Below are positions 16,474 through 24,245 of a stretch of 64,000 bases of DNA, piece by piece (the first letter of the stretch is position 1; every line of letters starts with the position of its first letter). The notes under the pieces are model-generated. The model ran no database searches. It was given only the letters and a program-made list of their open reading frames with translations, and was not told where the DNA came from. The stretch lies in the NCBI RefSeq assembly GCF_020544465.1, contig NZ_CP066126.1:3658001-3722000 (forward strand), written 5' to 3'. Position numbers and translations under genes: made by a program. Source of the DNA: Chromobacterium rhizoryzae (GTDB taxonomy: Bacteria; Pseudomonadota; Gammaproteobacteria; Burkholderiales; Chromobacteriaceae).

Positions 16474-17541
16474 TTAGAACTTGTGTACGACGTTCAGACC
16501 GAAGGCCTTGATCTTGTCGGTGTTAACACCGTTGCTGACCATAGCCTTGGCGTTGCCGTCCATCTTGATTTCGCCGTACTGAGCGCCAACCACGGTGCGC
16601 TTGGACAGGCTGTAATCAACGCCCAGCAGGTACTGTTTGTAGCCGCTATCGTTTTGCTTCACGCCGTCAATCTTCACGTCTTTGGACTGAGCGTAGGTGA
16701 ACTTGGGCATGAAGGCGCCGATCTGGTAGCCGGCGGTCAGCGCGTATTCTTGCGATTCGTACTTGCGACCATCGGTAGCAGCCTCGGAATTGGACAGGAA
16801 GTAACCCGGGGTAACAGTAGCGTCGCCCTTGTCGTTACGGTAGCCCAGCGCCACGAAGATGTTGTTGGCGTTGTAGCCGGCTTCGATGCGGTGCTTGTTG
16901 TTGGCCTTGCTGCTAGCGTTCAGACCAACGGTAACCGGGCTTTCGTGGATGTACTGGTACTTGCCGAAGAAGCCGCTGTTCTCGTAGGACAGACCCAGGT
17001 TGTAGGTCTCGCGGTCTTTGTTAGCAGCAGCGTTGCTCTTGTCTTCCTTGGTGCCGTACAGGAAGGCGGCTTGGAAGCCGGCGAATTCCGGGGTGTCGAA
17101 ACGCACGGCGTTCTTAACATAGCCGTCGCCGCGGGTGAAGGCGTTCAGTTGCAGCGCGTTGCTGCTGCTTTCCCACGGGTTAACTTGAGCCATGTCGGAC
17201 TCGCCGTAGTTGGCCAGGTGACCCAGACGGAAAGTACCGAAGTTGGAGGACAGACCCACGAAGGATTCGCGGCTGCCGAAGGTGCCGCTGCTTTCGCCGG
17301 TGCGGCTCTGGCCGTCGATGCCGAAGCCGGTTTCAACTTGCCAGATGGCTTTCAGGCCATTGCCCAGATCTTCATTGCCTTTGAAACCGATACGGGAACC
17401 CAGGTCGTCGATATTGGTTTGCTTGTTGGAGGCGTTATCAACGTACTCAACACCACCTTTGATGGTACCGAACACGGTTACGTCGGCGAAAGCGGCTGCC
17501 GGCAGAGTGGCAACCATCAGAGCGATCAGACTTTTTTTCAT
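16474..17541 (-). CDS. Outer-membrane porin, Neisseria/Burkholderia type
   Basis: A 355-residue trimeric general porin precursor. A signal peptide covers residues 1-19 (MKKSLIALMVATLPAAAFA), and the mature protein starts DVTVFGTIKGGVEYVDN, the usual first strand. Aromatic strand motifs such as FVGLSSNFGTFRLGHLANYG recur, and the protein ends in phenylalanine (FGLNVVHKF) as required for BAM-dependent insertion. Codon choice is narrower than in neighbouring genes, as expected for an abundant protein. It has a long upstream region and lies next to an OmpR-type system, its likely regulator. Confidence 0.94.
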   Translation of the reverse strand: MKKSLIALMVATLPAAAFADVTVFGTIKGGVEYVDNASNKQTNIDDLGSRIGFKGNEDLGNGLKAIWQVETGFGIDGQSRTGESSGTFGSRESFVGLSSNFGTFRLGHLANYGESDMAQVNPWESSSNALQLNAFTRGDGYVKNAVRFDTPEFAGFQAAFLYGTKEDKSNAAANKDRETYNLGLSYENSGFFGKYQYIHESPVTVGLNASSKANNKHRIEAGYNANNIFVALGYRNDKGDATVTPGYFLSNSEAATDGRKYESQEYALTAGYQIGAFMPKFTYAQSKDVKIDGVKQNDSGYKQYLLGVDYSLSKRTVVGAQYGEIKMDGNAKAMVSNGVNTDKIKAFGLNVVHKF

Positions 17542-17583
17542 GATGTGGCTATCCTTCTTGTTTACTTAGGAAGTGAGCGAATA

Positions 17584-17613
17584 CTAGTTGCTGTGTTTCA
17601 CATTTGCAACTAG
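17584..17613. promoter_or_regulatory. Inverted repeat in the porin promoter/leader
   Basis: Perfect 8-bp arms ctagttgc (17584-17591) and gcaactag (17606-17613) separated by 14 bp, 43 bp upstream of the porin start. On the minus strand the spacer and arm contain TTGCAA-N17-TAGTAT, a weak sigma-70 match. It is either an operator or a 5'-leader hairpin. Confidence 0.5.
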
Positions 17614-17747
17614 CCATGCAAACTTGTGGTCATTAAACAACAGTAGTGTCAAAAAAACAACATCAGACTTCAGGCAATCAGACTGAAACACTCAGGCGAA
17701 GTTTCACTCTCAACTTGTTAAAATTCATTAACCACAAGCATTTGAGC

Positions 17748-17837
17748 AAAAAAATGCCCGCACGCGGCGGGCTGAAGATTGGATAGACTTGACTCGAATT
17801 CAAAGAAGCGAAAAAGAATCTGTATCAGTGAATTCTG
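17748..17837 (-). ncRNA. Candidate small RNA upstream of the porin
   Basis: A predicted transcript of about 90 nt. It begins about 7 nt after a near-consensus promoter (-35 TGGACA, 17-bp spacer, -10 TACAAT) and ends at a 6-bp GC stem (gcccgc/gcgggc, 17756-17772) followed by seven U. A separate terminator at 17987-18010 already ends the upstream kinase operon, so this second same-strand terminator needs its own transcript. No ORF with a ribosome site lies inside. The body contains a U-rich single-stranded stretch, CAGATTCTTTTTCGC. A regulatory RNA is inferred; expression is unproven. Confidence 0.55.
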
Positions 17838-17843
17838 ACACTG

Positions 17844-17879
17844 ATTGTAATCAATCACTTTGTAAATGTCCATTTACAA
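17844..17879 (-). promoter_or_regulatory. Promoter of the candidate sRNA with overlapping palindrome
   Basis: On the minus strand: -35 TGGACA (17872-17867), 17-bp spacer, -10 TACAAT (17849-17844). The -35 lies inside a palindrome with perfect 9-bp arms, ttgtaaatgtccatttacaa (17860-17879), which fits the TyrR/PhhR consensus TGTAAA-N6-TTTACA exactly. The -10 lies in ctgattgtaatcaa, one base from an FNR-type box. A second 7-bp inverted repeat (atcagtg/cactgat, 17824-17845) spans the start site. Confidence 0.55.
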
Positions 17880-17986
17880 TACGGCTTTAATGTAAATAGA
17901 GTGTGAATACATCGTAAATTTTGAGAATTCGGCAGATACAAAGCCGCTCACCCGCCCCCTCTCTCATCGCAACCCGGCGAACGGAC

Positions 17987-18010
17987 AAAAAAAGCCGCGC
18001 TAGCGCGGCT
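17987..18010 (-). terminator. Terminator of the two-component operon
   Basis: Palindrome agccgcgctagcgcggct with seven T on the minus-strand side, 20 bp after the kinase stop. Confidence 0.88.
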
Positions 18011-18029
18011 CGCCACAAGATCAATGCGT

Positions 18030-19481
18030 TCAATGTCCAGCCGGCAAACTCAGTTTCACGCACAAACCGCCCTGAGGCCGGTTGTTCAGTTTGAGATCGC
18101 CGCCATGGTCGCGCGCAATCGCCCGCGCGATGGCCAGGCCCAGGCCGCTGCCCCCGGTATGGCGCGCCCTGGAATCCTCCAAGCGGACATAAGGCTCCAT
18201 CACCCGTTCCAGCTCCGCCTCGGCGATGCCCGGCCCCTGGTCCTGAATCCGCACTTCCACCCAGTCTCCCCGCTGCCGCAGGCTGACCTCGATCCCCGCG
18301 CCGCCGTAACGGCGCGCGTTCTCCAGCAGATTGCCCAGGCAACGGCGCAAGGCGCCGACCTTGCCGGCGACCGGCGCCACCGCTTCGCTGTGCAGTTGGA
18401 TGTCGGCGCCGAAAGCCTCCATATCCTCCACCACGCTTTCCAGCAAAGCGTTGAGATTCAGCTTCACCACCTGCTCGCTGCCGCAGCCGCCGCGCAGATA
18501 GGTCAGCGAGTCGTTGATCAATTGGTCCATTTCCAGCAGGTCGCGCTCTATCGCCTGCTTTTCCGACGACTCGGCCAGCCCTTCCAGGCGCAGACGGATA
18601 CGGGTGATGGGCAAACGCAGATCGTGCGACACGCCGGCCAGCATCTGATTGCGGGTTTTCAGCAGGCGCTGCAGCTCGGTCTGCATCCGATTGAAGGTTC
18701 GGGCGGCTTCCGCCACTTCTTCGGAGCCGGTTTCCGGCAAGGGCGCCTGATTAAGATTGCTGGCCAGGCCTCGGGCCGCCTGCGCGAACAGGCCCAGCGG
18801 CCGGATCAGCTGCCGCACCGCCCAGGCGCCCAGAATAGCGGCGGTCAAGGCCACCAGCAGCAGCCAGGCCAGGATGCGGATGGGCTGATCGGCCAGCGAA
18901 ATGGGCCGCGAGGCGTTGAAGGTCAATACCGTGCCGTCGCTCAGCCTGGCCTGCACCGTGGCCAGATGGGTCTTGAATTCGGCCAGCGGGCCCAGGGCGG
19001 TCAGTTCTTCGCCGACGATGGAGCCGGCAAGGCCGGCGTCCCGCGTGGGCGTGAAATTTTTCATCCCCAGCCCGCCCACCCTATCGATCAAGGCCGCGCG
19101 GCCGCCTGCCGACGAGTCCTGCTGCTTGGACAACACCTGCAGCTGATAAGGCTTGATCAGGTCGCGCTTGATCAATTGCTGAAACGAGCGGCCATGCCGG
19201 CTCAGCGTATTTTCTGGCTGCTCCCAGAACCGGTCCATGCGCACCAGCAGCGTGGGCTGGTTCAGGGCGGAAATCACCTGTTCCCGATATTTGCTTGGAC
19301 ACTCGTCCAATAGATTGACGATGTCGGCGATGTGCTGCGCGGTGTATTGCACGCGCAAGGAATTGCTCAAGCGGTCGCGGTCGCTGAGAATGAAATAAAT
19401 GCCCAAGGCGTTGGCCAGCAGCAAGCCCCCCACCAGCGTCAGCGAAATCTGGCCATACAATGTGCGCGGCAACCACCTCAT
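18030..19481 (-). CDS. EnvZ-like sensor histidine kinase
   Basis: A 483-residue membrane kinase. TM1 is about residues 10-32, a periplasmic domain spans about 33-200, and TM2 about 202-222. HAMP is about 223-275. HisKA has phospho-acceptor H286 in AGVSHDLRLPITRIRLR. The ATPase domain has NLLENARRYG, QDQGPGI and GGSGLGLAIARAI. The ATG at 19481 overlaps the response-regulator stop (ATGA). With its OmpR-like partner and the adjacent porin, a role in porin or osmotic control is inferred. Confidence 0.9.
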   Translation of the reverse strand: MRWLPRTLYGQISLTLVGGLLLANALGIYFILSDRDRLSNSLRVQYTAQHIADIVNLLDECPSKYREQVISALNQPTLLVRMDRFWEQPENTLSRHGRSFQQLIKRDLIKPYQLQVLSKQQDSSAGGRAALIDRVGGLGMKNFTPTRDAGLAGSIVGEELTALGPLAEFKTHLATVQARLSDGTVLTFNASRPISLADQPIRILAWLLLVALTAAILGAWAVRQLIRPLGLFAQAARGLASNLNQAPLPETGSEEVAEAARTFNRMQTELQRLLKTRNQMLAGVSHDLRLPITRIRLRLEGLAESSEKQAIERDLLEMDQLINDSLTYLRGGCGSEQVVKLNLNALLESVVEDMEAFGADIQLHSEAVAPVAGKVGALRRCLGNLLENARRYGGAGIEVSLRQRGDWVEVRIQDQGPGIAEAELERVMEPYVRLEDSRARHTGGSGLGLAIARAIARDHGGDLKLNNRPQGGLCVKLSLPAGH

Positions 19482-20197
19482 CGCAAGGCTTCCACCTCGC
19501 AGGCCAGCATATAGCCGCCGCTGCGTATAGTCTTGAGCAGCACGGGCTCGCGCGCGTCCTCGCCCAGCCGGCGGCGCACCCGCCCTATCATCACGTCGAC
19601 GGTGCGGTCGAACGGTCCGGCCTCCTTGCCGTTCATCGCCTCCATCAGTTGATCGCGCGACATCACCGCGTTGGCGTTTTCCGCCAAGGCCTGCAGCAGT
19701 TTGAATTCGCCGCCGGACAGCGGAGTGACCACCCCGGCCTCGTCCAGCAGATGCTGGGCGTTCAGGTCCAGCGTCCAGCCGGCGAAACGCAGCCGGCGCA
19801 CGCTGGCCGCGTTCGCCGGCTGATCCGACACCCGGCGCAAAATGCTCTTGATCCGCGCCAGCAGCTCGCGCGGGCTGAACGGCTTGGTCAGATAATCGTC
19901 GGCCCCCATTTCCAGGCCGATGATGCGGTCCAGTTCGTCGCCGCGCGCGGTCAGCATCAGGATGGGCATGCAGGAGCGCTCGCGCAGATTGCGGCACAGG
20001 GTCAGGCCATCCTCGCCCGGCAACATCAGGTCCAGAATCAACATATTGTAGTTCTGCGCGGCAATCGCCTGATGCATGGCCTGGCCGTCGCCGACGGCGT
20101 CGACGGCGAAACCCTGCTTGCCCAGGTAGTCGCGCAGCAGGTCGCGCAGGTCGGGGTCGTCATCCACCACCAGCAATCTTGGCACTTCGACAGTCAT
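19478..20197 (-). CDS. ompR: OmpR-family response regulator
   Basis: A 239-residue regulator. The receiver domain has the acidic pair in VVDDDP, phospho-acceptor D56 in LILDLMLPGEDGL and the Lys of YLTKPFSPRELLARI. The C-terminal winged-helix DNA-binding domain ends with VDVMIGRVRRRLGED and IRSGGYML. The LMLPGEDGL and GLEMGADDYLTKPF stretches are close to E. coli OmpR. GGAGG lies about 9 nt before the ATG. It is translationally coupled to the kinase gene and lies upstream of the porin on the same strand. Confidence 0.9.
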   Translation of the reverse strand: MTVEVPRLLVVDDDPDLRDLLRDYLGKQGFAVDAVGDGQAMHQAIAAQNYNMLILDLMLPGEDGLTLCRNLRERSCMPILMLTARGDELDRIIGLEMGADDYLTKPFSPRELLARIKSILRRVSDQPANAASVRRLRFAGWTLDLNAQHLLDEAGVVTPLSGGEFKLLQALAENANAVMSRDQLMEAMNGKEAGPFDRTVDVMIGRVRRRLGEDAREPVLLKTIRSGGYMLACEVEALR

Positions 20198-20224
20198 AAC
20201 AGCTCACCTCCATTGCGGCTTTAT

Positions 20225-20345
20225 TATAAGACCCGCTAACCCAAGCCCTGACCCTGCCTTGCGCCTCCTGGCCGTACGACTTGTACTGCCTGCGTCGGCG
20301 CGCCTTGGCTCAGCTTCTCTGCGAGGTTTGGTTAGCGGCTCTAAG
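20225..20345. repeat. Long imperfect inverted repeat (second type)
   Basis: Outer arms gacccgctaacccaa (20230-20244) and tttggttagcggct (20327-20340) are near-perfect inverted repeats enclosing about 80 bp, which include a small GTAC-flanked hairpin (gtacgacttgtac) and gtcggcgcgccttggctcag. It occupies the upstream region of the response regulator. No other copy was seen in this window. The rest of the 20198-20498 gap holds the terC terminator. Confidence 0.5.
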
Positions 20346-20414
20346 GATACCGCGCCCGCCCGCCAGGCTGAGGGAGAAATCGTGGCCAAATGAGAGAGGT
20401 TTACAGAAGGTTTA

Positions 20415-20451
20415 CAAAAAACCGGCCACGCGCATCGCGCATGGCCGGTTT
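20415..20451 (-). terminator. Terminator of terC
   Basis: Stem aaccggcca/tggccggtt with a T-run on the minus-strand side (GGTTTTTTGT). Confidence 0.85.
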
Positions 20452-20498
20452 CCCTTGCCCGCCGGAGCCCTGCTCCGGCGCGAACTTATGCGTCCGCC

Positions 20499-21485
20499 TC
20501 AATCGTTGGGGTTCTGATCGCGCGTCTTGTGCAGCGAATACAGCACCCCCGCCAGCAACAGACCCAGCGTCGCCGCCAAGGACCAGGCGGTGGGGATCTT
20601 GAACGTCACCCAGCCCACGTCGTTGAAGAACACCAGACCCACTTTGACGCCTATCATCACCAATACCAGCGACAAGGCGTACTTCAGATAATGGAAGCGA
20701 TGCACCATCGCCGCCAGCGCGAAGTACAGCGCGCGCAGGCCCAGGATCGCGAAGATGTTGGAGGTGTAGACCAGGAACGGGTCCTGGGTGATGGCGAAGA
20801 TGGCCGGTATGCTGTCCACCGCAAACACCAGGTCGGCGCTCTCCACCATGATCAGCGCCAACAGCAGCGGCGTCGCCCACCAGCCGCGAGCCAAGCCATG
20901 CGCCTCGCCGCGCACCAGAAACTGTTTGCCGTGCAAGTCCGGCGTCAGCCGCAGGTGGCCGCGCAGCCATTGGTACATGCGGTTTTCCTGGATGGGCGCG
21001 TGCTCGTCGTCGGAAAACAGCATCTTGATCCCGGTTGCGATCAGGAACAGGCCGAACAAAACCAGCACCCACTGGAACTGCGCCACCAGCGCCGCGCCCA
21101 GGCCTATCATCAAGGCCCGCATCACGATCACGCCGAGAATGCCCCAGAACAGCACCCGGTGCTGGTACAAGCGCGGCACCGCCAGGCTGGAGAAGATCAG
21201 CGACATCACGAAGACGTTGTCCATGGACAGCGACTTCTCCACCACATAGCCGGTCAGGTACTGCATGCCGGCGTCCGCGCCCTGATACCACCAGATCCAG
21301 CCACCGAAAGCCAGGCCGACGCCGATGTAGAAAGCCGACAGCATCAGGCTTTCCTTGACCCCGATCTCCTTTTCCTCTTTGTGCAGCACGCCCAGATCGA
21401 AAGCCAGCAGAGCCAGCACGATCGCCATGAACATCAACCACACCCACAAGGGGTAGCCGGCGAAGCCGGCGCTCAACCATTCCAT
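20499..21485 (-). CDS. TerC/Alx-family integral membrane protein
   Basis: A 328-residue protein of the TerC family with about nine hydrophobic segments. The conserved acidic membrane motifs are FDLGVLHK near residue 30, YVVEKSLSMDNVFVMSLIFS and LIMVESADLVFAVDSIPAI. E. coli Alx, a family member, is linked to manganese efflux; TerC proteins are also tied to tellurite resistance and metalation of secreted proteins. The ATG at 21485 follows AAAGGA. The short leader shows no obvious yybP-ykoY riboswitch. It is downstream of htpX on the same strand, with a hairpin between. Confidence 0.88.
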   Translation of the reverse strand: MEWLSAGFAGYPLWVWLMFMAIVLALLAFDLGVLHKEEKEIGVKESLMLSAFYIGVGLAFGGWIWWYQGADAGMQYLTGYVVEKSLSMDNVFVMSLIFSSLAVPRLYQHRVLFWGILGVIVMRALMIGLGAALVAQFQWVLVLFGLFLIATGIKMLFSDDEHAPIQENRMYQWLRGHLRLTPDLHGKQFLVRGEAHGLARGWWATPLLLALIMVESADLVFAVDSIPAIFAITQDPFLVYTSNIFAILGLRALYFALAAMVHRFHYLKYALSLVLVMIGVKVGLVFFNDVGWVTFKIPTAWSLAATLGLLLAGVLYSLHKTRDQNPND

Positions 21486-21502
21486 AAGCATTCCTTTAGG
21501 CA

Positions 21503-21541
21503 ATAGAAAGGCCCCGGGCCGAGCGAGCCGCCCCGGGGCCT
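21503..21541 (-). terminator. GC-rich hairpin between htpX and terC
   Basis: Stem ggccccgg/ccggggcc. On the minus strand it is followed by TTTCTATT, a weak U-tract. A second hairpin (ccgcctccg/cggaggcgg, about 21553-21579) lies between it and the htpX stop. Confidence 0.55.
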
Positions 21542-21586
21542 GAATTCACATCAGCCGCCTCCGCTGCCGCGGAGGCGGATCAAAGC

Positions 21587-22468
21587 TTAACGACCGTGTT
21601 CCAGCGCGCCGATGCGCTCCTCGATGCTGGGATGGCTGGAGAACAGCGCCATCAGGCCGCCGCGCCCGCCGGAGATGCCGGAGGCCGCCATATTCTGCGG
21701 CAGGTCGCCGGCGGCGACGCCGCCGAGACGGCGCAAGGCGTTGACCATGGGACGCGCGCCGCCCAGCAGGGTGGCCGCGCCGGCGTCGGCGCGGAATTCG
21801 CGCTGACGCGAGAAATACATCACGATGGCGGAGGCCAGGATGCCGAACACGATCTCACAGACGATCACAGTGACCATATAGCCAATGCCCGGGCCACTGG
21901 ATTCTTCGTCGTTGCGGCGCAAAAAGTTGTCCACCAGATAGCCGACCACGCGCGCCAGGAAGAACACGAAGGTGTTGACCACGCCCTGGATCAGCGTCAG
22001 CGTCACCATGTCGCCGTTCTGGATGTGGGCGACTTCGTGCGCCAGCACCGCTTCCACTTCTTCTTCCGTCATCGAGGCCAGCAGGCCGGTGGACACCGCC
22101 ACCAGCGAGTTGGATTTGCTCGGGCCGGTGGCGAAGGCGTTGGGCTCGCCCTCGTACACCGCCACTTCCGGCATCGGCAGATTGGCGCGGCTGGCCAGCT
22201 TCTGCACGGTGTGCACCAGCCAGCGTTCGGTGTCGTTGCTCGGGGTTTCGATCACGCGCGCGCCGGTGCTCCACTTGGCCATGGTCTTGGACAGCATCAG
22301 CGAGATGAAGGCGCCGCCGAAACCCATCACCGCGGCGAAGCCCAGCAGCGTGCCCAGGTTCAGGCTGTTGCCCGTCATGAAGCGGTTCAGCCCCAACAAG
22401 CTGGCCACAATGCTCAGCACCACCATCACGGCGATGTTGGTGGCGATTAATAGGATGACTCGTTTCAT
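21587..22468 (-). CDS. htpX: Membrane zinc metalloprotease HtpX
   Basis: A 293-residue M48 protease that degrades misfolded inner-membrane proteins under stress. N-terminal TM helices lie at about residues 5-25 and 38-58. The zinc motif HEVAHIQNGD gives ligands H144 and H148 and catalytic E145; the third ligand region is in REFRADAGAATLLG. Another TM pair is at about residues 155-205. The ATG at 22468 matches the conserved MKRVILLIATNIAVM start; upstream in-frame codons are rejected. It is divergent from the NhaR-like gene. Confidence 0.96.
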   Translation of the reverse strand: MKRVILLIATNIAVMVVLSIVASLLGLNRFMTGNSLNLGTLLGFAAVMGFGGAFISLMLSKTMAKWSTGARVIETPSNDTERWLVHTVQKLASRANLPMPEVAVYEGEPNAFATGPSKSNSLVAVSTGLLASMTEEEVEAVLAHEVAHIQNGDMVTLTLIQGVVNTFVFFLARVVGYLVDNFLRRNDEESSGPGIGYMVTVIVCEIVFGILASAIVMYFSRQREFRADAGAATLLGGARPMVNALRRLGGVAAGDLPQNMAASGISGGRGGLMALFSSHPSIEERIGALEHGR

Positions 22469-22595
22469 GGTGTTGGCCCTTGCGTTGAATTCGACGGCAT
22501 TCCGAGGAACGCCCGACACAGTGCATTCTAGACGCTGCGTCCCTCGGAAAAAATCAAATATAATCAGAAAATACATCAAGTTTTTTCGAACCATT

Positions 22596-23486
22596 ATGTC
22601 CGAACGGATCAACTTCAAGCATCTGCATTACTTCTGGGCGGTCGCCCACGCCGGCGGCGTCACCCGCGCGGCGGAACAATTGGGCGTCAGCGCTCAAACC
22701 GTCAGCGGCCAGATTTCGCGGCTGGAACAGAGCCTGGAGCGAACCTTGTTCCGACAACAGGGACGCCAGCTGGTTCTGACCGAGGCCGGCCATGTGACGC
22801 TGCGCTACGCCGATCAGATCTTCATGCTGGGCGAGGAATTGCAGGAAACGCTGGAAGACGCGCAGCTGGACAAGACCATTCGCCTGGCGGCGGGCATCTC
22901 GGACGTGCTGCCCAAGGCCATCGCGCTCAAGCTGCTGGAACCGGCGCTGCGGCTGGACGCCAAGGTCAGGCTACAATGCGGCGAGGGCGATTTCGACGAG
23001 TTGCTGGCCGACCTGACCCGCCACCGGCTGGACGTGGTGCTGGCGGACCGGCCGATGGCGGCCGGCGGATCGCAGCCTTTTCAATCCTGGCTGCTGATGC
23101 GCTGCCCGGTGATGATAGCCGGCGCGGCCGAACTGTGGCGGCGCTACGCCGAAGGCTTCCCCGCCAGCCTGAACCAGGCGCCCATACTCTTGCCCAGCCG
23201 CCACCATGTGCTGCGCAGCCAGTTGGACCAGTGGTTCGAGGAGCGCCGGATCAAGCCGGACATCGTCGCGGAGTTCGACGACGGCGCCTTGCTGGACGCC
23301 TTCGGCCGTCAAGGCTTCGGCCTGTTTCCCAGCACGGCGCCCAGCGCCGGCGACGCGAACGCGCCGCAGGCGCTGGGCGAGGTCGACGGGGTCTGGGAGC
23401 ATTATTACGCCATCGCCAACCGCCGCCGGATGCAGCACCCGGGCGTGCAGGCCATGTTGCAAGCCGCCATCGACGCCGCGCTCTGA
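22596..23486 (+). CDS. nhaR: LysR-family regulator, NhaR-like
   Basis: A 296-residue LysR regulator. The opening MSERINFKHLHYFWAVAHAG and GGVTRAAEQLGVSAQTVSGQ are close to E. coli NhaR, the sodium-responsive activator of nhaA. The effector domain follows, with LAAGISDVLPKAIALKLLEP. No nhaA lies nearby, so its target here is unknown. It is divergent from htpX. The ATG at 22596 is chosen from family alignment; a much longer frame upstream is antisense to htpX. Confidence 0.85.
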   Translation: MSERINFKHLHYFWAVAHAGGVTRAAEQLGVSAQTVSGQISRLEQSLERTLFRQQGRQLVLTEAGHVTLRYADQIFMLGEELQETLEDAQLDKTIRLAAGISDVLPKAIALKLLEPALRLDAKVRLQCGEGDFDELLADLTRHRLDVVLADRPMAAGGSQPFQSWLLMRCPVMIAGAAELWRRYAEGFPASLNQAPILLPSRHHVLRSQLDQWFEERRIKPDIVAEFDDGALLDAFGRQGFGLFPSTAPSAGDANAPQALGEVDGVWEHYYAIANRRRMQHPGVQAMLQAAIDAAL

Positions 23487-23490
23487 AAAC

Positions 23491-23517
23491 AAAAAACCCC
23501 GGACAAGTCCGGGGTTT
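23491..23517. terminator. Bidirectional terminator, nhaR / liv operon
   Basis: Stem aaccccggac/gtccggggtt. The strong T-run (GGTTTTTTG) is on the minus-strand side, ending the liv operon. Confidence 0.88.
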
Positions 23518-23534
23518 GGCGACGCGCGGCGAAC

Positions 23535-24245
23535 TCACTCGCCCAGATAGGCGTTGCGCACGCGCTCGTCGTTGAGCAGATCCTTGGCCTGGCCGCTCAT
23601 GGTGATGCGGCCGCTTTCCATCACATAGCCGCGCTGCGACACCTCCAGCGCCAGCTTGGCGTTCTGCTCCACCAGCAGCATGGTCACGCCTTCCTTGGCC
23701 ACCATCTGGATGATCTCGAAGATCTTCTCCACGATGATGGGCGCCAGGCCCATGGACGGTTCGTCCAGCAGCAGCAGCTTGGGCTTGGACAGCATGGCGC
23801 GGCCCATGGCCACCATCTGCTGTTCGCCGCCGGACAAGGTGCCGGCCAGTTGCTTCTGCCGCTCCTTCAGGCGCGGGAACAACTCGTACACCCGCTCGGC
23901 TTCGCTCAGGATCGCGGCCTTGTCGTCGCGATAATAAGCGCCCATCAGCAGGTTCTCTTCCACCGTCAGCTTGGCGAACACCCCGCGGCCCTCCGGCACC
24001 ATGGCCAGGCCGTGGCGCACGAAGTTGTGCGGCGCGATGGTGGAAATGTCCTTGCCGTCGTAGTGAATGCTGCCGCCGGATTTTTTCACCATGCCCACCA
24101 GGGTTTTCAGCGTGGTGGTCTTGCCGGCGCCGTTGGCGCCGATCAGGGTCACCAACTCGCCCTGCTCGATGTGAAAATCGACGCCCTTGACCGCCTGAAT
24201 GCCGCCATAGGCCACTTGCAGGTCTTTGACTTCCAAAATGCTCAT
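23535..24245 (-). CDS. livF: Branched-chain amino acid ABC transporter ATPase LivF
   Basis: A 236-residue ATPase. Walker A is GANGAGKTTT, the signature is LSGGEQQMVAMGRAM and Walker B is LLLLDEPSMGLAP. QMVAMGRAMLSKPKLL and the ending VRNAYLGE are typical of LivF. It drives uptake of Leu/Ile/Val or related amino acids with LivG, LivM and LivH. Its start overlaps the livG stop (ATGA). It is the last gene of the operon. Confidence 0.95.
   Translation of the reverse strand: MSILEVKDLQVAYGGIQAVKGVDFHIEQGELVTLIGANGAGKTTTLKTLVGMVKKSGGSIHYDGKDISTIAPHNFVRHGLAMVPEGRGVFAKLTVEENLLMGAYYRDDKAAILSEAERVYELFPRLKERQKQLAGTLSGGEQQMVAMGRAMLSKPKLLLLDEPSMGLAPIIVEKIFEIIQMVAKEGVTMLLVEQNAKLALEVSQRGYVMESGRITMSGQAKDLLNDERVRNAYLGE

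Noticed and set aside
21486..21590. Possible manganese riboswitch (yybP-ykoY type) before terC
   Set aside because: The interval is short and holds only two GC-rich hairpins; none of the conserved loop sequences was seen.
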